A DNA stretch of 64,000 nt from Serratia nematodiphila DZ0503SBS1 (GCF_000738675.1 NZ_JPUX01000001.1:2542001-2606000), one strand, 5' to 3'. Positions 21,168-29,815 are shown, counted from the stretch's first letter. A program made the numbers and translations. Notes: a model not told the origin generated them from the letters alone.

Positions 21168-21593
21168 ATGGTTAAGTGGGGCATTTTGGCATTGTTGGCA
21201 GTATTTCAGGGGTCGGTTCAGGCTGCCGAGGGGCATGGCGAAGGCATCGTCAAAACGACGTTGCTCAAGACCGACAGCGCATGGGAGGGCTCGGCATATC
21301 GTCAGTATCCCGCCGGCGCGCCGCAGATCACCATGCTGAAGGTGACGGTAGAGCCGAACAAGGTACTGGCCTGGCATACGCATCCTTGCATCAGCGCAGT
21401 GTACATGAGCGGCGGCAGCGTTTCGCTCACCGTCAGGAAAACCGGTGAACGCCGCACGTTCCGGCAGGGGGATTCGTTTACCGATACCGTGGATATCGTG
21501 CATCAGGGCGTTTCCGGCGAGCAAGGCGCCGAAATGCTGGTGTTCTTCGCTTGCGCGGACGATAAACCGTTGACGGTGAAAGCCGCCGGGTAG
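21168..21593 (+). CDS. Exported cupin-domain protein
   Basis: A 141-residue protein with a signal peptide (about residues 1-19, ending VQAAEG) and one cupin fold. Metal-binding-type histidines are visible in WHTHPC (motif 1) and a later DIVHQG (motif 2). The frame is open upstream to 21018, inside the ThDP gene, but ATG 21168 with CAGGGAG at 21153-21159 gives a proper signal sequence. It lies 82 nt after the ThDP gene and 43 nt before the EamA gene. The role is unknown: a periplasmic binding or dioxygenase/isomerase-like activity is possible. Confidence 0.8.
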   Translation: MVKWGILALLAVFQGSVQAAEGHGEGIVKTTLLKTDSAWEGSAYRQYPAGAPQITMLKVTVEPNKVLAWHTHPCISAVYMSGGSVSLTVRKTGERRTFRQGDSFTDTVDIVHQGVSGEQGAEMLVFFACADDKPLTVKAAG

Positions 21594-21636
21594 TGTTGAT
21601 ACGGCCCTGACCAAAGGCCGTTAATAAGAGAAGATC

Positions 21637-22500
21637 ATGGTAGCTTTGTGGATGGTCGTCGCCAGCGGATTCTTTGCGCTGATGGGTGCTTGCATCAAGT
21701 TGGCGTCGACGACGGTCGGATTTTTCGACATCATTTTTTATCGTTCTCTCATCAATGTGCTGATCGTCGCGGCGCTGATCAAGATCCAGCGCCTCGGTTT
21801 TCGCACCCGTCATCTCGGATTGCATATGAAGCGGGCGGCGATAGGCAATGCGGCGATGTACTGCGGTTTTTATTCGCTGATACATCTGCCGATCGCCACC
21901 GCCACCACGTTGGGTTATACCAACCCCCTCTTTCAGTCGGCGATCGCGTTCATCACGACCCGAGGGCAGCTGACCGGTCGGCTGTTGTTTTCCGTGCTGT
22001 TGGGCTTTACCGGCATTTTGGTCTTGCTGCGCCCCGACGCCCCCAACGGGGAGTACGTTGCCACGCTGGTCGGGCTGGCGGCCGGTTTGTTGACCGCGCT
22101 GGCTTACTTTAACGTCGGCAAGCTGGTGCGGCGCGGTGAGCCGGAACTGCGCGTGGTGTTCTATTTCTCGCTGGTGGGAACGCTGGTTGGCGGCCTGATG
22201 ACTGCGTTGCTGGGCTTTTCCTTGCTGGACGGCGCAATGCTGCTGTGCGTCTGCGCCATTGGCGTCTTCGGCAGTCTGGGGCAGATCGCCATGACTCGCG
22301 CCTACGGGGGCGGCAATGCGGTGATTGTCAGCATTCTCTCTTACAGCACCATTATTTTCTCTACGCTGCTTGGCTATCTGATATTTGGCGAGCAGCTGTC
22401 TTATATCGCCACCGCCGGTATGGCGCTGATCGTGTTGTCCGGCGCGTTGGCGGTGCGCAAGCGTGCTTCGGCCAAGTCCGAGCAGGCGGCGGTGGCATAA
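21637..22500 (+). CDS. EamA-family (drug/metabolite superfamily) transporter
   Basis: A 287-residue inner-membrane protein with about ten predicted helices in two EamA repeats (about residues 4-135 and 145-275). The first repeat carries the family's FDIIFYRSLINVL segment. These proteins usually export metabolites or amino acids. Placement directly after a biosynthetic-looking enzyme and a periplasmic cupin suggests it exports or imports the cluster's compound. The specific substrate cannot be read from the sequence. Confidence 0.82.
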   Translation: MVALWMVVASGFFALMGACIKLASTTVGFFDIIFYRSLINVLIVAALIKIQRLGFRTRHLGLHMKRAAIGNAAMYCGFYSLIHLPIATATTLGYTNPLFQSAIAFITTRGQLTGRLLFSVLLGFTGILVLLRPDAPNGEYVATLVGLAAGLLTALAYFNVGKLVRRGEPELRVVFYFSLVGTLVGGLMTALLGFSLLDGAMLLCVCAIGVFGSLGQIAMTRAYGGGNAVIVSILSYSTIIFSTLLGYLIFGEQLSYIATAGMALIVLSGALAVRKRASAKSEQAAVA

Positions 22501-22519
22501 CGTGATAAGGAACGAAACA

Positions 22520-23056
22520 ATGAACATGCGTCCGGTTGGCGTCATGGCGATGGCGGTCTTGTTTGGCATAGTGGCGACGCTGACGATGGATGGGGTGAAC
22601 AGTGTCGCCTCCAGCGTCGGTCTCATCGGCAAGCTCAACCTGGCCTTCATCGGCAAACTGATGAATCAATGGCTGCAGGGGCAATTTTGGTTTTTGCGGC
22701 CTGGCGACATTCCCGATGTGCCAGAGGCTCTGATGATGGGCTACGGCGCGCACTATTTTGCCGGCATTAGCCTGGCGATCCCGTTCTATTGCCTGATCTG
22801 CCCGCGCGTTAAGTCGGGGGGCGGCCTGTTCGTCGGGGCGCTGACGTATGGCCTGGCCTGTTCGCTGATTTCGCTGTGCTTCATTTATCCCTCGGTGGGG
22901 TTGGGGTTTTGGGGAATGGCCGGCAAAAATCCGGCTTTGCTGATCGCCAGCCTGGCCAACCATGCAGTGTATGGCGTGGCATTGGGCGGCTGCGCCATCG
23001 CTTGGCGGCGTCGCATGCTGCAGAAATGCATGCCTGACGCTGCGATGCTGCATTAA
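22520..23056 (+). CDS. DUF2938-type membrane protein
   Basis: A 178-residue protein with about four to five hydrophobic segments. The pattern GIVATLTMDGVN near the N-terminus, GKLNLAFIGKLMNQWLQGQF, and GYGAHYFAGISLAIPFY matches the DUF2938 family as I recall it. An upstream extension to 22463 overlaps the EamA gene and was rejected in favour of ATG 22520, which follows AAGGAACGAA. It is the last gene of the probable four-gene unit. Function unknown. Confidence 0.72.
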   Translation: MNMRPVGVMAMAVLFGIVATLTMDGVNSVASSVGLIGKLNLAFIGKLMNQWLQGQFWFLRPGDIPDVPEALMMGYGAHYFAGISLAIPFYCLICPRVKSGGGLFVGALTYGLACSLISLCFIYPSVGLGFWGMAGKNPALLIASLANHAVYGVALGGCAIAWRRRMLQKCMPDAAMLH

Positions 23057-23193
23057 TGAATCACGATGATGCATTCTTGGCTATTTTGGGCGTGATAGCC
23101 CAACGCTATGATAAGCGCGCTTCCTGAAGCCGCGTGGCATGCGGGAAGACGCATTTATTTAGGGCGAATGCCTGATCGATTCGGGAGTTGAAC

Positions 23194-24438
23194 ATGTCAG
23201 AAAGTATCGCCGTTGAAGAAACGGCTAAAGCGAAGGCGGGTACATCGCATTTCGCTATCTTGCTGTTTCTGGCGTTGGCATTGATGTCAGCGCTGTTGAA
23301 CAGCAGCGCGCCGACGCCGCTTTATCCGCTTTATCAACATGAGCTGGCGTTGAGCTCGGTCAGCCTGACGATCATTTACGGCGCTTATGCCGCGGGCGTG
23401 CTGATTTCGCTGTTCGGCGTAGGCAATATGGCGGGGAAAGTAAAAGACCTGCGCAGCATGATCGTGCCGGCGCTGTTGGTGGTGTTGCTTGGCGCGCTGC
23501 TGTTTTCGGTGGCGTCGTCGTTCTTCATGATGTTTATGGCACGGCTGCTGGCCGGCGTCGGCACCGGCGCCCTGACCGGTGCGGCGAATATCGCGTTGGT
23601 GCGTTTCGGGCCGCAGGACGGCGGAAAAAATGCGGCGTTGATCGCGACGCTGTCCTTTACCACCGGATTGGCCCTGGGCCCGATCTTTAGCGGCGTCGCA
23701 CTGCAAACCGGTTTTCATACCACGTCATTGCCGTTCATCATCATCATGGCCATTGCCGCCGTCGCCGCACTGGGCGTGATGCTGCGCTGGCCGCGAGAGA
23801 CGGTGGCGGCGCAGGCCGATAGCGCAGCGGCGGATAACGCGCCGGTGGCGAAAAGCTCTCTGGCGGATGGCCTGCGCGCGACCGGCGGTAAATTCTTCCT
23901 GTGCGCCGGGGCGTTGTTCATTTGTTGGGCGGTTGCCGCCAGCATTCTGGCGATAGGGCCGAGCGTCGCCGAAAAACTGTTGGATATGCAGAGCCGTGGC
24001 GTCTTTGGCTATGTGGTCGCCGTCTATCTGGTGATTGCCGGCATCAGCCAGATTTTGAGTCGTCGCATCAACGCCCGCCATTCGTTGATGTTCGGCTGCC
24101 TGGCTCAGGCTTTGTCGGTCGGGGTGTTCGCCGTGGCGATTCAGATCCATTCGCTGGCGCTGGCCGCCGCAGGCATGGTGATCGCCGGTTACGCCTATGG
24201 CGCGATCTTCGTCGGCAGCGCCACGCTGGTGAATCTGATTTCACCGAAAGCCAGCCATGCGCGTTTGATCTCCCTGTTCTACGTGATCGCATATATCGCT
24301 AACTGGGTGCCGATCCTGTTGGGCGTTGTGATCGACCACGCCGATTTGCATTTGGCGACCCACTTGTTATTCCTGAGCAGCGCCGTGATTTGTTTGATGT
24401 TGAGCGTCATGGTAACGCGTGCGGGCTTCCCACGCTGA
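23194..24438 (+). CDS. MFS transporter
   Basis: A 414-residue major facilitator with about 12 helices. N-terminal domain landmarks are SSAPTPLYPLYQHEL in helix 1 and the loop 2-3 segment GNMAGKVKDLRSM; MARLLAGVGTGALTGAANIAL forms helix 4. A TTG at 23188 is in frame, but CGGGAG at 23182-23187 is right for the ATG at 23194. It probably works as a proton-driven exporter of small molecules. It is 137 nt behind the DUF2938 gene, so it may have its own promoter, and ends with a strong terminator. Confidence 0.85.
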   Translation: MSESIAVEETAKAKAGTSHFAILLFLALALMSALLNSSAPTPLYPLYQHELALSSVSLTIIYGAYAAGVLISLFGVGNMAGKVKDLRSMIVPALLVVLLGALLFSVASSFFMMFMARLLAGVGTGALTGAANIALVRFGPQDGGKNAALIATLSFTTGLALGPIFSGVALQTGFHTTSLPFIIIMAIAAVAALGVMLRWPRETVAAQADSAAADNAPVAKSSLADGLRATGGKFFLCAGALFICWAVAASILAIGPSVAEKLLDMQSRGVFGYVVAVYLVIAGISQILSRRINARHSLMFGCLAQALSVGVFAVAIQIHSLALAAAGMVIAGYAYGAIFVGSATLVNLISPKASHARLISLFYVIAYIANWVPILLGVVIDHADLHLATHLLFLSSAVICLMLSVMVTRAGFPR

Positions 24439-24520
24439 AACCGGCGTTCGGGAGGGGGGCGACAGGCGTCGCATGTAGGCATTTCATTTGAGATCGTGAT
24501 TTCCCTGGTGTTGTGTTATT

Positions 24521-24550
24521 CCAGCGTGCTCGTCACGCTGGCTTTTTTTT
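24521..24550 (+). terminator. Terminator after the MFS gene
   Basis: CCAGCGTG (24521-24528), a 5-nt loop and CACGCTGG (24534-24541) form a perfect 8-bp stem followed by C and eight Ts (24543-24550). Confidence 0.9.
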
Positions 24551-24594
24551 GTGATACACATTGCTTTTTTGATATTTACATTTCCTTATTTGCA

Positions 24595-24623
24595 TTTTTT
24601 TCGTGATTTTAGTCACGAAAAAA
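24595..24623. repeat. Inverted repeat upstream of the DUF1097 gene
   Basis: TTTTTTCGTGA and TCACGAAAAAA form an 11-bp stem around a 6-nt spacer (TTTTAG). It lies 50 nt before the DUF1097 start, 45 nt after the MFS terminator. It could be an operator or a second, weak, bidirectional terminator; the GC content of the stem is low. Confidence 0.5.
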
Positions 24624-24673
24624 TCACTTGCTTCGGGTAAACTGCGCGCTTTATTTTTGCCGCGGGTCACTTT

Positions 24674-25183
24674 ATGAACGTTCTTTTCGCCATTGCCGTT
24701 ACTACCGGGATCCTCTCCGGCGTTTGGGGCTGGGTTGCCGTCAGCCTGGGGCTGATCGGTTGGGCCGGTTTTCTCGGCTGCACGGCGTATTTCGCCTGCC
24801 CGCAGGGCGGGCTGAAAGGGCTGTTGATCGGCGCGTTGACCTGCTGCAGCGGCGTCTTCTGGGCAATGGCGATCATCCACGGCAGCGAACTGGCGCCGCA
24901 GTGGAATCTGCTGGGGTATCTGCTGACCGGCGTCGTGGCGTTCCTGATGTGCATTCAGGCCAAACAGCAGTGGCTGGGGTTCGTGCCCGGCACCTTTATC
25001 GGCGCCTGTGCGACCTTCGCCGGCGGTGGCGATTGGCCGCTGGTGACGCTTTCCCTGCTGGTGGGCCTGCTATTCGGCTATGCGATGAAAAACAGCGGTC
25101 TGTGGTGGGCGGCTCGCAGCGAAAAAGCCCGCGCTACGCCGCCGATTGGCCCGAATGCCGGCTCAAACGGTGCCGCCGAGTGA
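24674..25183 (+). CDS. DUF1097 inner-membrane protein (YcdZ-like)
   Basis: A 169-residue, strongly hydrophobic protein with about five membrane segments. The family is recognised by WVAVSLGLIGWAGFLGCTAYFA, GALTCCSGVFWAMAIIHGSE and the glycine-rich FIGACATFAGGGDWP. E. coli YcdZ is a relative of similar length; function is unknown. The ATG at 24674 follows GCCGCGGGTCACTTT, with a weak ribosome binding site. It appears monocistronic. Confidence 0.75.
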   Translation: MNVLFAIAVTTGILSGVWGWVAVSLGLIGWAGFLGCTAYFACPQGGLKGLLIGALTCCSGVFWAMAIIHGSELAPQWNLLGYLLTGVVAFLMCIQAKQQWLGFVPGTFIGACATFAGGGDWPLVTLSLLVGLLFGYAMKNSGLWWAARSEKARATPPIGPNAGSNGAAE

Positions 25184-25427
25184 GAGACGGCAGTTCACCA
25201 CCAGCGTTTGGTTACCCGGCGTTTGGGTTACGCCGGCCCATTGTGCGATGTCCTGTCGCGTAACGCGGAGGTGTTTCATTCGGTGGCCTTCACGGGCGGC
25301 GCGGCAAGGGGGATAGCGGCATGTTAACCCATCGATTTGGCGATAACAATGAATGTACTTCTATTGAAAATAGCCGTTTTTCAATCGGATAGATAAGTTT
25401 TACCCGCTGGCTGCCTGCGTGAGATCA

Positions 25428-25443
25428 CGTTAAGGGTAACAGG
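25428..25443. promoter_or_regulatory. Candidate second GntR/IdnR operator
   Basis: CGTTAAGGGTAACAGG resembles the gluconate-regulon operator ATGTTACCGGTAACAT but is less symmetric. It lies 51 bp upstream of the better site. Confidence 0.4.
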
Positions 25444-25478
25444 GTTTCGTAACATGATTTTCAGTGATTTCCATCACG

Positions 25479-25494
25479 TTTTTACCGGTAACAA
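25479..25494. promoter_or_regulatory. GntR/IdnR-type operator upstream of idnO
   Basis: TTTTTACCGGTAACAA contains the perfect palindrome TTACCGGTAA (25482-25491) and closely fits the known GntR/IdnR operator ATGTTACCGGTAACAT. The position 53 nt before idnO suits repression or activation of idnO-idnD by gluconate or 5-ketogluconate regulators. No idnR or gntR gene is in the window. Confidence 0.6.
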
Positions 25495-25546
25495 TCGGCT
25501 GAGATAGAAGCCTGTCCGATTGGAGGCCTGATGGCCGGGAATCACT

Positions 25547-26311
25547 ATGAACAATCTGTTTTCACTGGATAACAAGACCGTCTTGATCACCGGCGCCTCG
25601 CGCGGCATCGGTTTTCTGCTGGCACGCGGCCTGGCGCAGCAAGGCGCGCATATTCTGGTCAACGCCACCACCGAAGAACATGCCCGGCACGCCGCCGAAC
25701 GTTTGCGCGAAGAGGGGCTGCGCGCCGAGGCGGCGGCGTTCGATGTCACCGATTCCCAGGCGGTGCATGCCGCCATCGACCGTATCGAAGCGGACATCGG
25801 CGCGATAGACGTTTTGATCAACAACGCCGGCATCCAGCGCCGCCACCCGTTCACCGAGTTTCCGGAGCAAGACTGGGACGACATCATTGCCGTCAACCAG
25901 AAGGCGGTCTTCATCGTGTCGCAGACCGTGGCGCGTTACATGGTGCCGCGCCGGCGCGGCAAGATAGTCAACATCGGCTCGATGCAAAGTGAGCTGGGCC
26001 GCGACACCATCACCCCTTATGCGGCGTCCAAAGGGGCGGTGAAAATGCTCACGCGCGGCATGTGCGTGGAGCTGGCGCGCTACAACATTCAGGTCAACGG
26101 CATTGCCCCCGGCTACTTCAAAACCGAGATGACGCAGGCGCTGGCCGACGATCCGGCCTTCACCGCCTGGCTGACCCAACGCACGCCCGCCGCGCGCTGG
26201 GGCGATCCGCAGGAGCTGATCGGCGCGGCGGTGTTCCTGGCCGCCGACGCCTCCGCCTTCGTCAACGGGCAACTGCTGTTTGTCGATGGCGGCATGTCGG
26301 CGGCGGTGTAA
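25547..26311 (+). CDS. idnO: Gluconate 5-dehydrogenase (5-keto-D-gluconate reductase)
   Basis: A 254-residue short-chain dehydrogenase, the length of E. coli IdnO, which reduces 5-keto-D-gluconate to D-gluconate in idonate catabolism. The Rossmann motif TGASRGIGF lies at about residues 15-23, the NNAG motif at 92-95, and the catalytic Ser in the IGSMQSE region, with Tyr and Lys in YAASKGAVK. Long stretches are identical to E. coli IdnO (IQRRHPFTEFPEQ, SELGRDTITPYAASKGAVKM). It is followed 22 nt later by idnD and is likely controlled by the upstream operators. Confidence 0.93.
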   Translation: MNNLFSLDNKTVLITGASRGIGFLLARGLAQQGAHILVNATTEEHARHAAERLREEGLRAEAAAFDVTDSQAVHAAIDRIEADIGAIDVLINNAGIQRRHPFTEFPEQDWDDIIAVNQKAVFIVSQTVARYMVPRRRGKIVNIGSMQSELGRDTITPYAASKGAVKMLTRGMCVELARYNIQVNGIAPGYFKTEMTQALADDPAFTAWLTQRTPAARWGDPQELIGAAVFLAADASAFVNGQLLFVDGGMSAAV

Positions 26312-26333
26312 TCTTTTTCCGTGGAGTCTTGCG

Positions 26334-27365
26334 ATGAAAATTCAAACTCAGTCCTGTGTGGTCAACGGCAAGCGAGACGTGGCGGTGATCGCGCAAGAAG
26401 TGGATTATCGAGGGCAGGGAACGCTGGTGAAAATCAGCCGCGGCGGCATCTGCGGCTCGGATCTGCATTACTTCCAGGAAGGCAAGGTCGGCAATTTTCA
26501 GGTGCGTCAGCCGATGGTGCTGGGCCATGAGGTGATCGGTGAGGTGGTCGCCAGCGATTCGCCGCAGTTGCCGGCCGGGCAGAAGGTGGCGCTCAATCCC
26601 AGCAAACCCTGCGGGCAGTGCAAATACTGTCTGGAGCAGCAAAGCAATCAATGCGTCGAGATGCGCTTTTTCGGCAGCGCGATGTATTTTCCGCACGTCG
26701 ACGGCGCTTTTACCCAATACAAAGTGGTGGATAGCGCGCAGTGCATTCCTTACGCCGCCGATCGCGACGACAGGGTGATGGTGTTCGCCGAACCGCTGGC
26801 GGTGGCTGTCCACGCGGCGAAGCAGCCCGGCGATGTGGCGGGGAAAAAGATCTTCGTGTCCGGCGTCGGCCCGATCGGCTGTCTGCTGGTGGCGGCGCTG
26901 AAAGCGCTGGGCGCCGCCGAGATTGTCTGCGCCGATCTCAGTCCGCGCTGCCTGGCGATCGCCAGCCAAATGGGGGCCAATCGGTGCCTGCATGCCGCGG
27001 ACGACGATTTTAGCGACTATCAGCAGGACAAGGGCTATTTCGATGTCGCCTTCGAAGTGGCGGGACATCCGCTGTCGCTGCAGCGCTGTCTGGAGATCAC
27101 CCGCGCCAAAGGCACCGTGGTGCAGGTAGGCATGGGCGGCAGCTTCCCTGATTTCCCGCTGATGTTGTTGATCGCCAAAGAGTTGAACCTGCTCGGATCG
27201 TTTCGCTTCGTGGCGGAATTTGCGCTGGCGGTGGCCTGGCTGGCCGGCGATGTGGTCGATCCGTTGCCGCTGTTGTCGGCGGAATTCGCCGGGGACCAAC
27301 TGGCGCAGGCGCTGGAGTTTGCCGGCGACAAGCGCCAGGCCGCCAAGGTGCAATTGGTGTTTTAG
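26334..27365 (+). CDS. idnD: L-idonate 5-dehydrogenase
   Basis: A 343-residue zinc-dependent medium-chain dehydrogenase, the same length as E. coli IdnD; it oxidises L-idonate to 5-ketogluconate. Catalytic zinc ligands sit in GGICGSDLHY and GHEVIGEV; the structural-zinc cysteines are in CGQCKYCLEQQSNQC. The Rossmann motif is SGVGPIGCLL. The upstream in-frame extension into idnO was discarded; ATG 26334 follows GTGGAGTCTT. With idnO it forms a two-gene catabolic unit; the kinase and transporter genes of the E. coli idn cluster are not here. Confidence 0.93.
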   Translation: MKIQTQSCVVNGKRDVAVIAQEVDYRGQGTLVKISRGGICGSDLHYFQEGKVGNFQVRQPMVLGHEVIGEVVASDSPQLPAGQKVALNPSKPCGQCKYCLEQQSNQCVEMRFFGSAMYFPHVDGAFTQYKVVDSAQCIPYAADRDDRVMVFAEPLAVAVHAAKQPGDVAGKKIFVSGVGPIGCLLVAALKALGAAEIVCADLSPRCLAIASQMGANRCLHAADDDFSDYQQDKGYFDVAFEVAGHPLSLQRCLEITRAKGTVVQVGMGGSFPDFPLMLLIAKELNLLGSFRFVAEFALAVAWLAGDVVDPLPLLSAEFAGDQLAQALEFAGDKRQAAKVQLVF

Positions 27366-27402
27366 GGTAAAAGTCCGATGGCCGCAGGCGACGATCCTTG
27401 TC

Positions 27403-27408
27403 TATAGT
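27403..27408 (+). promoter_or_regulatory. Candidate sigma-S-type -10 for elaB
   Basis: TATAGT preceded by C (CTATAGT at 27402-27408) lies 39 nt before elaB and resembles the sigma-S preferred CTATACT. elaB is sigma-S dependent in E. coli. No clear -35 is seen. Confidence 0.4.
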
Positions 27409-27446
27409 GTAGGAACGCTTAATTTTTCAACCACGGAGACCTCACT

Positions 27447-27758
27447 ATGGCAAGACATTCGGATGCTGAGCAAACTACGCTGGATGACGATCTGAGAATG
27501 CTGACCGAGACGCTGGAAGAAGTGTTGCAATACACCGGCGATCGCGCGGATCAGGCCTACATTGACATCAAGTCGCACGCCGAGCAGGCGCTGAGTGAGG
27601 TCAAGGCGCGCTGGGCGAACACCGGCGAATCCTACTATGCGCGCGCCAAAGAAGCGGTGCACCGCACCGACGACTACGTGCGGGATAAACCCTGGCACAG
27701 CGTAGGCATCGGTGCCACCGTCGGGCTGGTGCTGGGGCTGCTGCTGGCCCGCAAATAA
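27447..27758 (+). CDS. elaB: ElaB/YqjD/DUF883 family tail-anchored stress protein
   Basis: A 103-residue protein with a charged helical N-terminal part and a single C-terminal membrane anchor (GIGATVGLVLGLLLARK). E. coli ElaB shares DDDL, LTETLEEVL, GDRADQAY and the DDYVxxKPW segment before the anchor. Such proteins are stationary-phase inner-membrane, ribosome-associated proteins. Position ahead of the men cluster matches E. coli, where menF would follow, but here it does not. Confidence 0.9.
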   Translation: MARHSDAEQTTLDDDLRMLTETLEEVLQYTGDRADQAYIDIKSHAEQALSEVKARWANTGESYYARAKEAVHRTDDYVRDKPWHSVGIGATVGLVLGLLLARK

Positions 27759-27771
27759 ATCATGTCATCGG

Positions 27772-27796
27772 GGCGGCGCAGGCCGCCTCGTGCTTT
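27772..27796 (+). terminator. Possible weak terminator after elaB
   Basis: GGCGGC and GCCGCC pair around GCAG at 27772-27787, followed after 5 nt (TCGTG) by CTTTTC. The T-run is short and offset. Confidence 0.4.
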
Positions 27797-27952
27797 TCTG
27801 CAGACTGTGTCGTTCATCCCGCCGTTTCCCCGATCGCTTTCCCTTATCCTGCCTATACTTCCCGCTGGCCGCCGTTGGAGCGCCTTTATCTCCCTTGTTT
27901 TTGTATGGACGGATTGAGCCGGCGTCGCCGCAAGTGTAAAGTGTTTGTGTTT

Positions 27953-27987
27953 TAATTGTTTGTTTTTTGTTCTAAATCAAACAATTA
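27953..27987. promoter_or_regulatory. 10-bp inverted repeat upstream of menD
   Basis: TAATTGTTTG (27953-27962) and CAAACAATTA (27978-27987) are perfect reverse complements separated by 15 nt. Immediately downstream lies a smaller hairpin GGTGTAAACACC. The repeat is in the probable menD promoter region and could bind a regulator; none is known to me. Confidence 0.45.
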
Positions 27988-28138
27988 TCTGGTGTAAACA
28001 CCCAGGGATATACGGCGTTCTTGCGCTGGCGCAAAAGCCGTGAAAATAACACCTCATATAATACAGAACGTAACTACAGGCGCGGCGTCCGTCGGCTGCG
28101 CCGGGGACGATCTCTGCTAACTGACTTGTGAGCGAACT

Positions 28139-29815
28139 ATGTCGACAAGTGTTTTTAATCGCCGGTGGGCGGCTGTGCTGCTCGAGGCGCTGGCCCGCCA
28201 TGGGGTGCGGCATGTTTGTATCGCTCCGGGATCGCGCTCCACGCCGCTGACGCTGGCCGCCGCGGCCAACCGATCGTTTATCTGCCATACCCATTTTGAT
28301 GAGCGCGGGCTCGGCCATTTGGCGCTCGGGCTGGCGAAGGCGGCGCGTGAGCCGGTGGCGGTGATCGTTACGTCCGGCACCGCGGCGGCGAACCTTTATC
28401 CCGCGTTGATCGAAGCCGGCCTGACCGGTGAACGGCTGGTGTTTCTCACCGCCGATCGGCCGCCGGAACTGATCGACTGCGGCGCCAATCAGGCGATCCG
28501 TCAAAACGGTCTCTACAGCAGCCACCCGACGTTGGCGATCGATCTGCCGCGTCCGACGCCGGATATTCCGGCCGCGTGGCTGGCCTCCAGCGTCGACAGC
28601 GCGATGGCGCGCCTGCAGCATGGCGCTTTGCATATCAACTGCCCGTTCGCCGAACCGCTGTACGGCGGCGATGAGCGTCACTATGCCGATTGGTCCGCCG
28701 CGCTGGGCGACTGGTGGCAGAGCGATCGTCCGTGGCTGCAGGAAAGCGAGACGCGTGCGGCGCCGTCGCCGCAGCCGGACTGGTTCTCCTGGCGGCAAAA
28801 GCGCGGCGTGGCGCTGGCCGGGCGCATGAGCGCGGAAGAGGGCGCGCAGGTGGCCGACTGGGCCGAAACGCTGGGCTGGCCGCTGATCGGCGATGTGCTG
28901 TCGCAGACCGGGCAACCGCTGCCCTGCGCCGATTTGTGGCTCGCGCATCCGCAGGCGCAGCGCGTACTGCAAGATGCGCAGCTGGTGGTGCAGTTCGGCG
29001 GCAGCCTGACCGGCAAACGCCTGCTGCAATGGCAGGCGCAGTGTCAGCCGGAAGAATATTGGATTATCGACGAGCTGCCGGGGCGGCTCGATCCGGCCCA
29101 ACACCGGGGGCGGCGCCTGCGCGCCGGCGTGGCGCAGTGGTTGGCGCAGCATCCCGCGCAACCGCGCGCGCCGTGGGCCGCCGGGCTGGCGGCGCTGGCG
29201 GATAAAGCGCTGACGGCGGCGTCCACGCATCTGCACGATAACTTTGGCGAAGCGCAGCTGGCGCACCGCCTGCCGGAACTGCTGCCGGAGAACGGCCAGC
29301 TGTTTCTCGGCAACAGCCTGGTGGTGCGACTGATCGACGCATTAACGATGCTGCCTGCTGCTTACCCGGTATTCAGCAACCGCGGCGCCAGCGGCATCGA
29401 CGGTCTGATTTCCACCGCCGCCGGCGTACAGCGCGCCACCGCCAGGCCGACGTTGGCGGTGGTGGGCGACCTTTCCGCCCTGTATGACCTCAATGCGCTG
29501 GCGCTGCTGCGCCACTGTTCGGCGCCGACGGTGCTGATCGTCGTCAATAACAACGGCGGCCAAATTTTCTCGCTGCTGCCGACGCCGGAAGAGGAGCGTC
29601 AGCGCTTTTACTGCATGCCGCAGAACGTTGAGTTCAGCCACGCGGCGGCGATGTTCCAGCTTGACTATGCGCGGCCGGAAAACTGGCGCCAGCTGCAACA
29701 GGCGGTTGAGCAAGGCTGGCGGCGCGGCGGCGCCACGTTGATAGAGCTGCAGGTGCCGCCGAGCGCAGGGGCCGAAAGCCTGCAATACCTGGTGCAACAG
29801 ATGGCGGTGCAATGA
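28139..29815 (+). CDS. menD: SEPHCHC synthase MenD
   Basis: A 558-residue ThDP-dependent enzyme that joins isochorismate and 2-oxoglutarate in the first committed step of menaquinone synthesis. MenD features include [22 protein letters not shown] at the N-terminus, [15 protein letters not shown], the [16 protein letters not shown]hDP segment, [15 protein letters not shown] and [12 protein letters not shown]. The length is close to E. coli MenD (556). Translation overlaps menH (ATGA). Being the first men gene here, it probably carries the cluster promoter. Confidence 0.97.
   Translation: MSTSVFNRRWAAVLLEALARHGVRHVCIAPGSRSTPLTLAAAANRSFICHTHFDERGLGHLALGLAKAAREPVAVIVTSGTAAANLYPALIEAGLTGERLVFLTADRPPELIDCGANQAIRQNGLYSSHPTLAIDLPRPTPDIPAAWLASSVDSAMARLQHGALHINCPFAEPLYGGDERHYADWSAALGDWWQSDRPWLQESETRAAPSPQPDWFSWRQKRGVALAGRMSAEEGAQVADWAETLGWPLIGDVLSQTGQPLPCADLWLAHPQAQRVLQDAQLVVQFGGSLTGKRLLQWQAQCQPEEYWIIDELPGRLDPAQHRGRRLRAGVAQWLAQHPAQPRAPWAAGLAALADKALTAASTHLHDNFGEAQLAHRLPELLPENGQLFLGNSLVVRLIDALTMLPAAYPVFSNRGASGIDGLISTAAGVQRATARPTLAVVGDLSALYDLNALALLRHCSAPTVLIVVNNNGGQIFSLLPTPEEERQRFYCMPQNVEFSHAAAMFQLDYARPENWRQLQQAVEQGWRRGGATLIELQVPPSAGAESLQYLVQQMAVQ

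Larger units (their letters stand above)
25184..25546. other. idnO upstream region
   Basis: 363 bases without a main gene. It holds two GntR/IdnR-like operators (25428-25443 and 25479-25494) and, close to idnO, a 13-codon reading frame at 25531-25572 with its own GGAGG at 25522-25526 that overlaps the idnO start out of frame. The remainder shows nothing recognisable. Confidence 0.55.
27759..28138. other. elaB-menD gap where menF is expected; no gene
   Basis: 380 bases with no coding capacity for isochorismate synthase and no recognisable menF remnant. A short GC-rich hairpin (GGCGGC-GCAG-GCCGCC at 27772-27787) after elaB may be its terminator. An AT-rich stretch upstream of menD carries the inverted repeat TAATTGTTTG (27953-27962) / CAAACAATTA (27978-27987). 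Confidence 0.7.
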
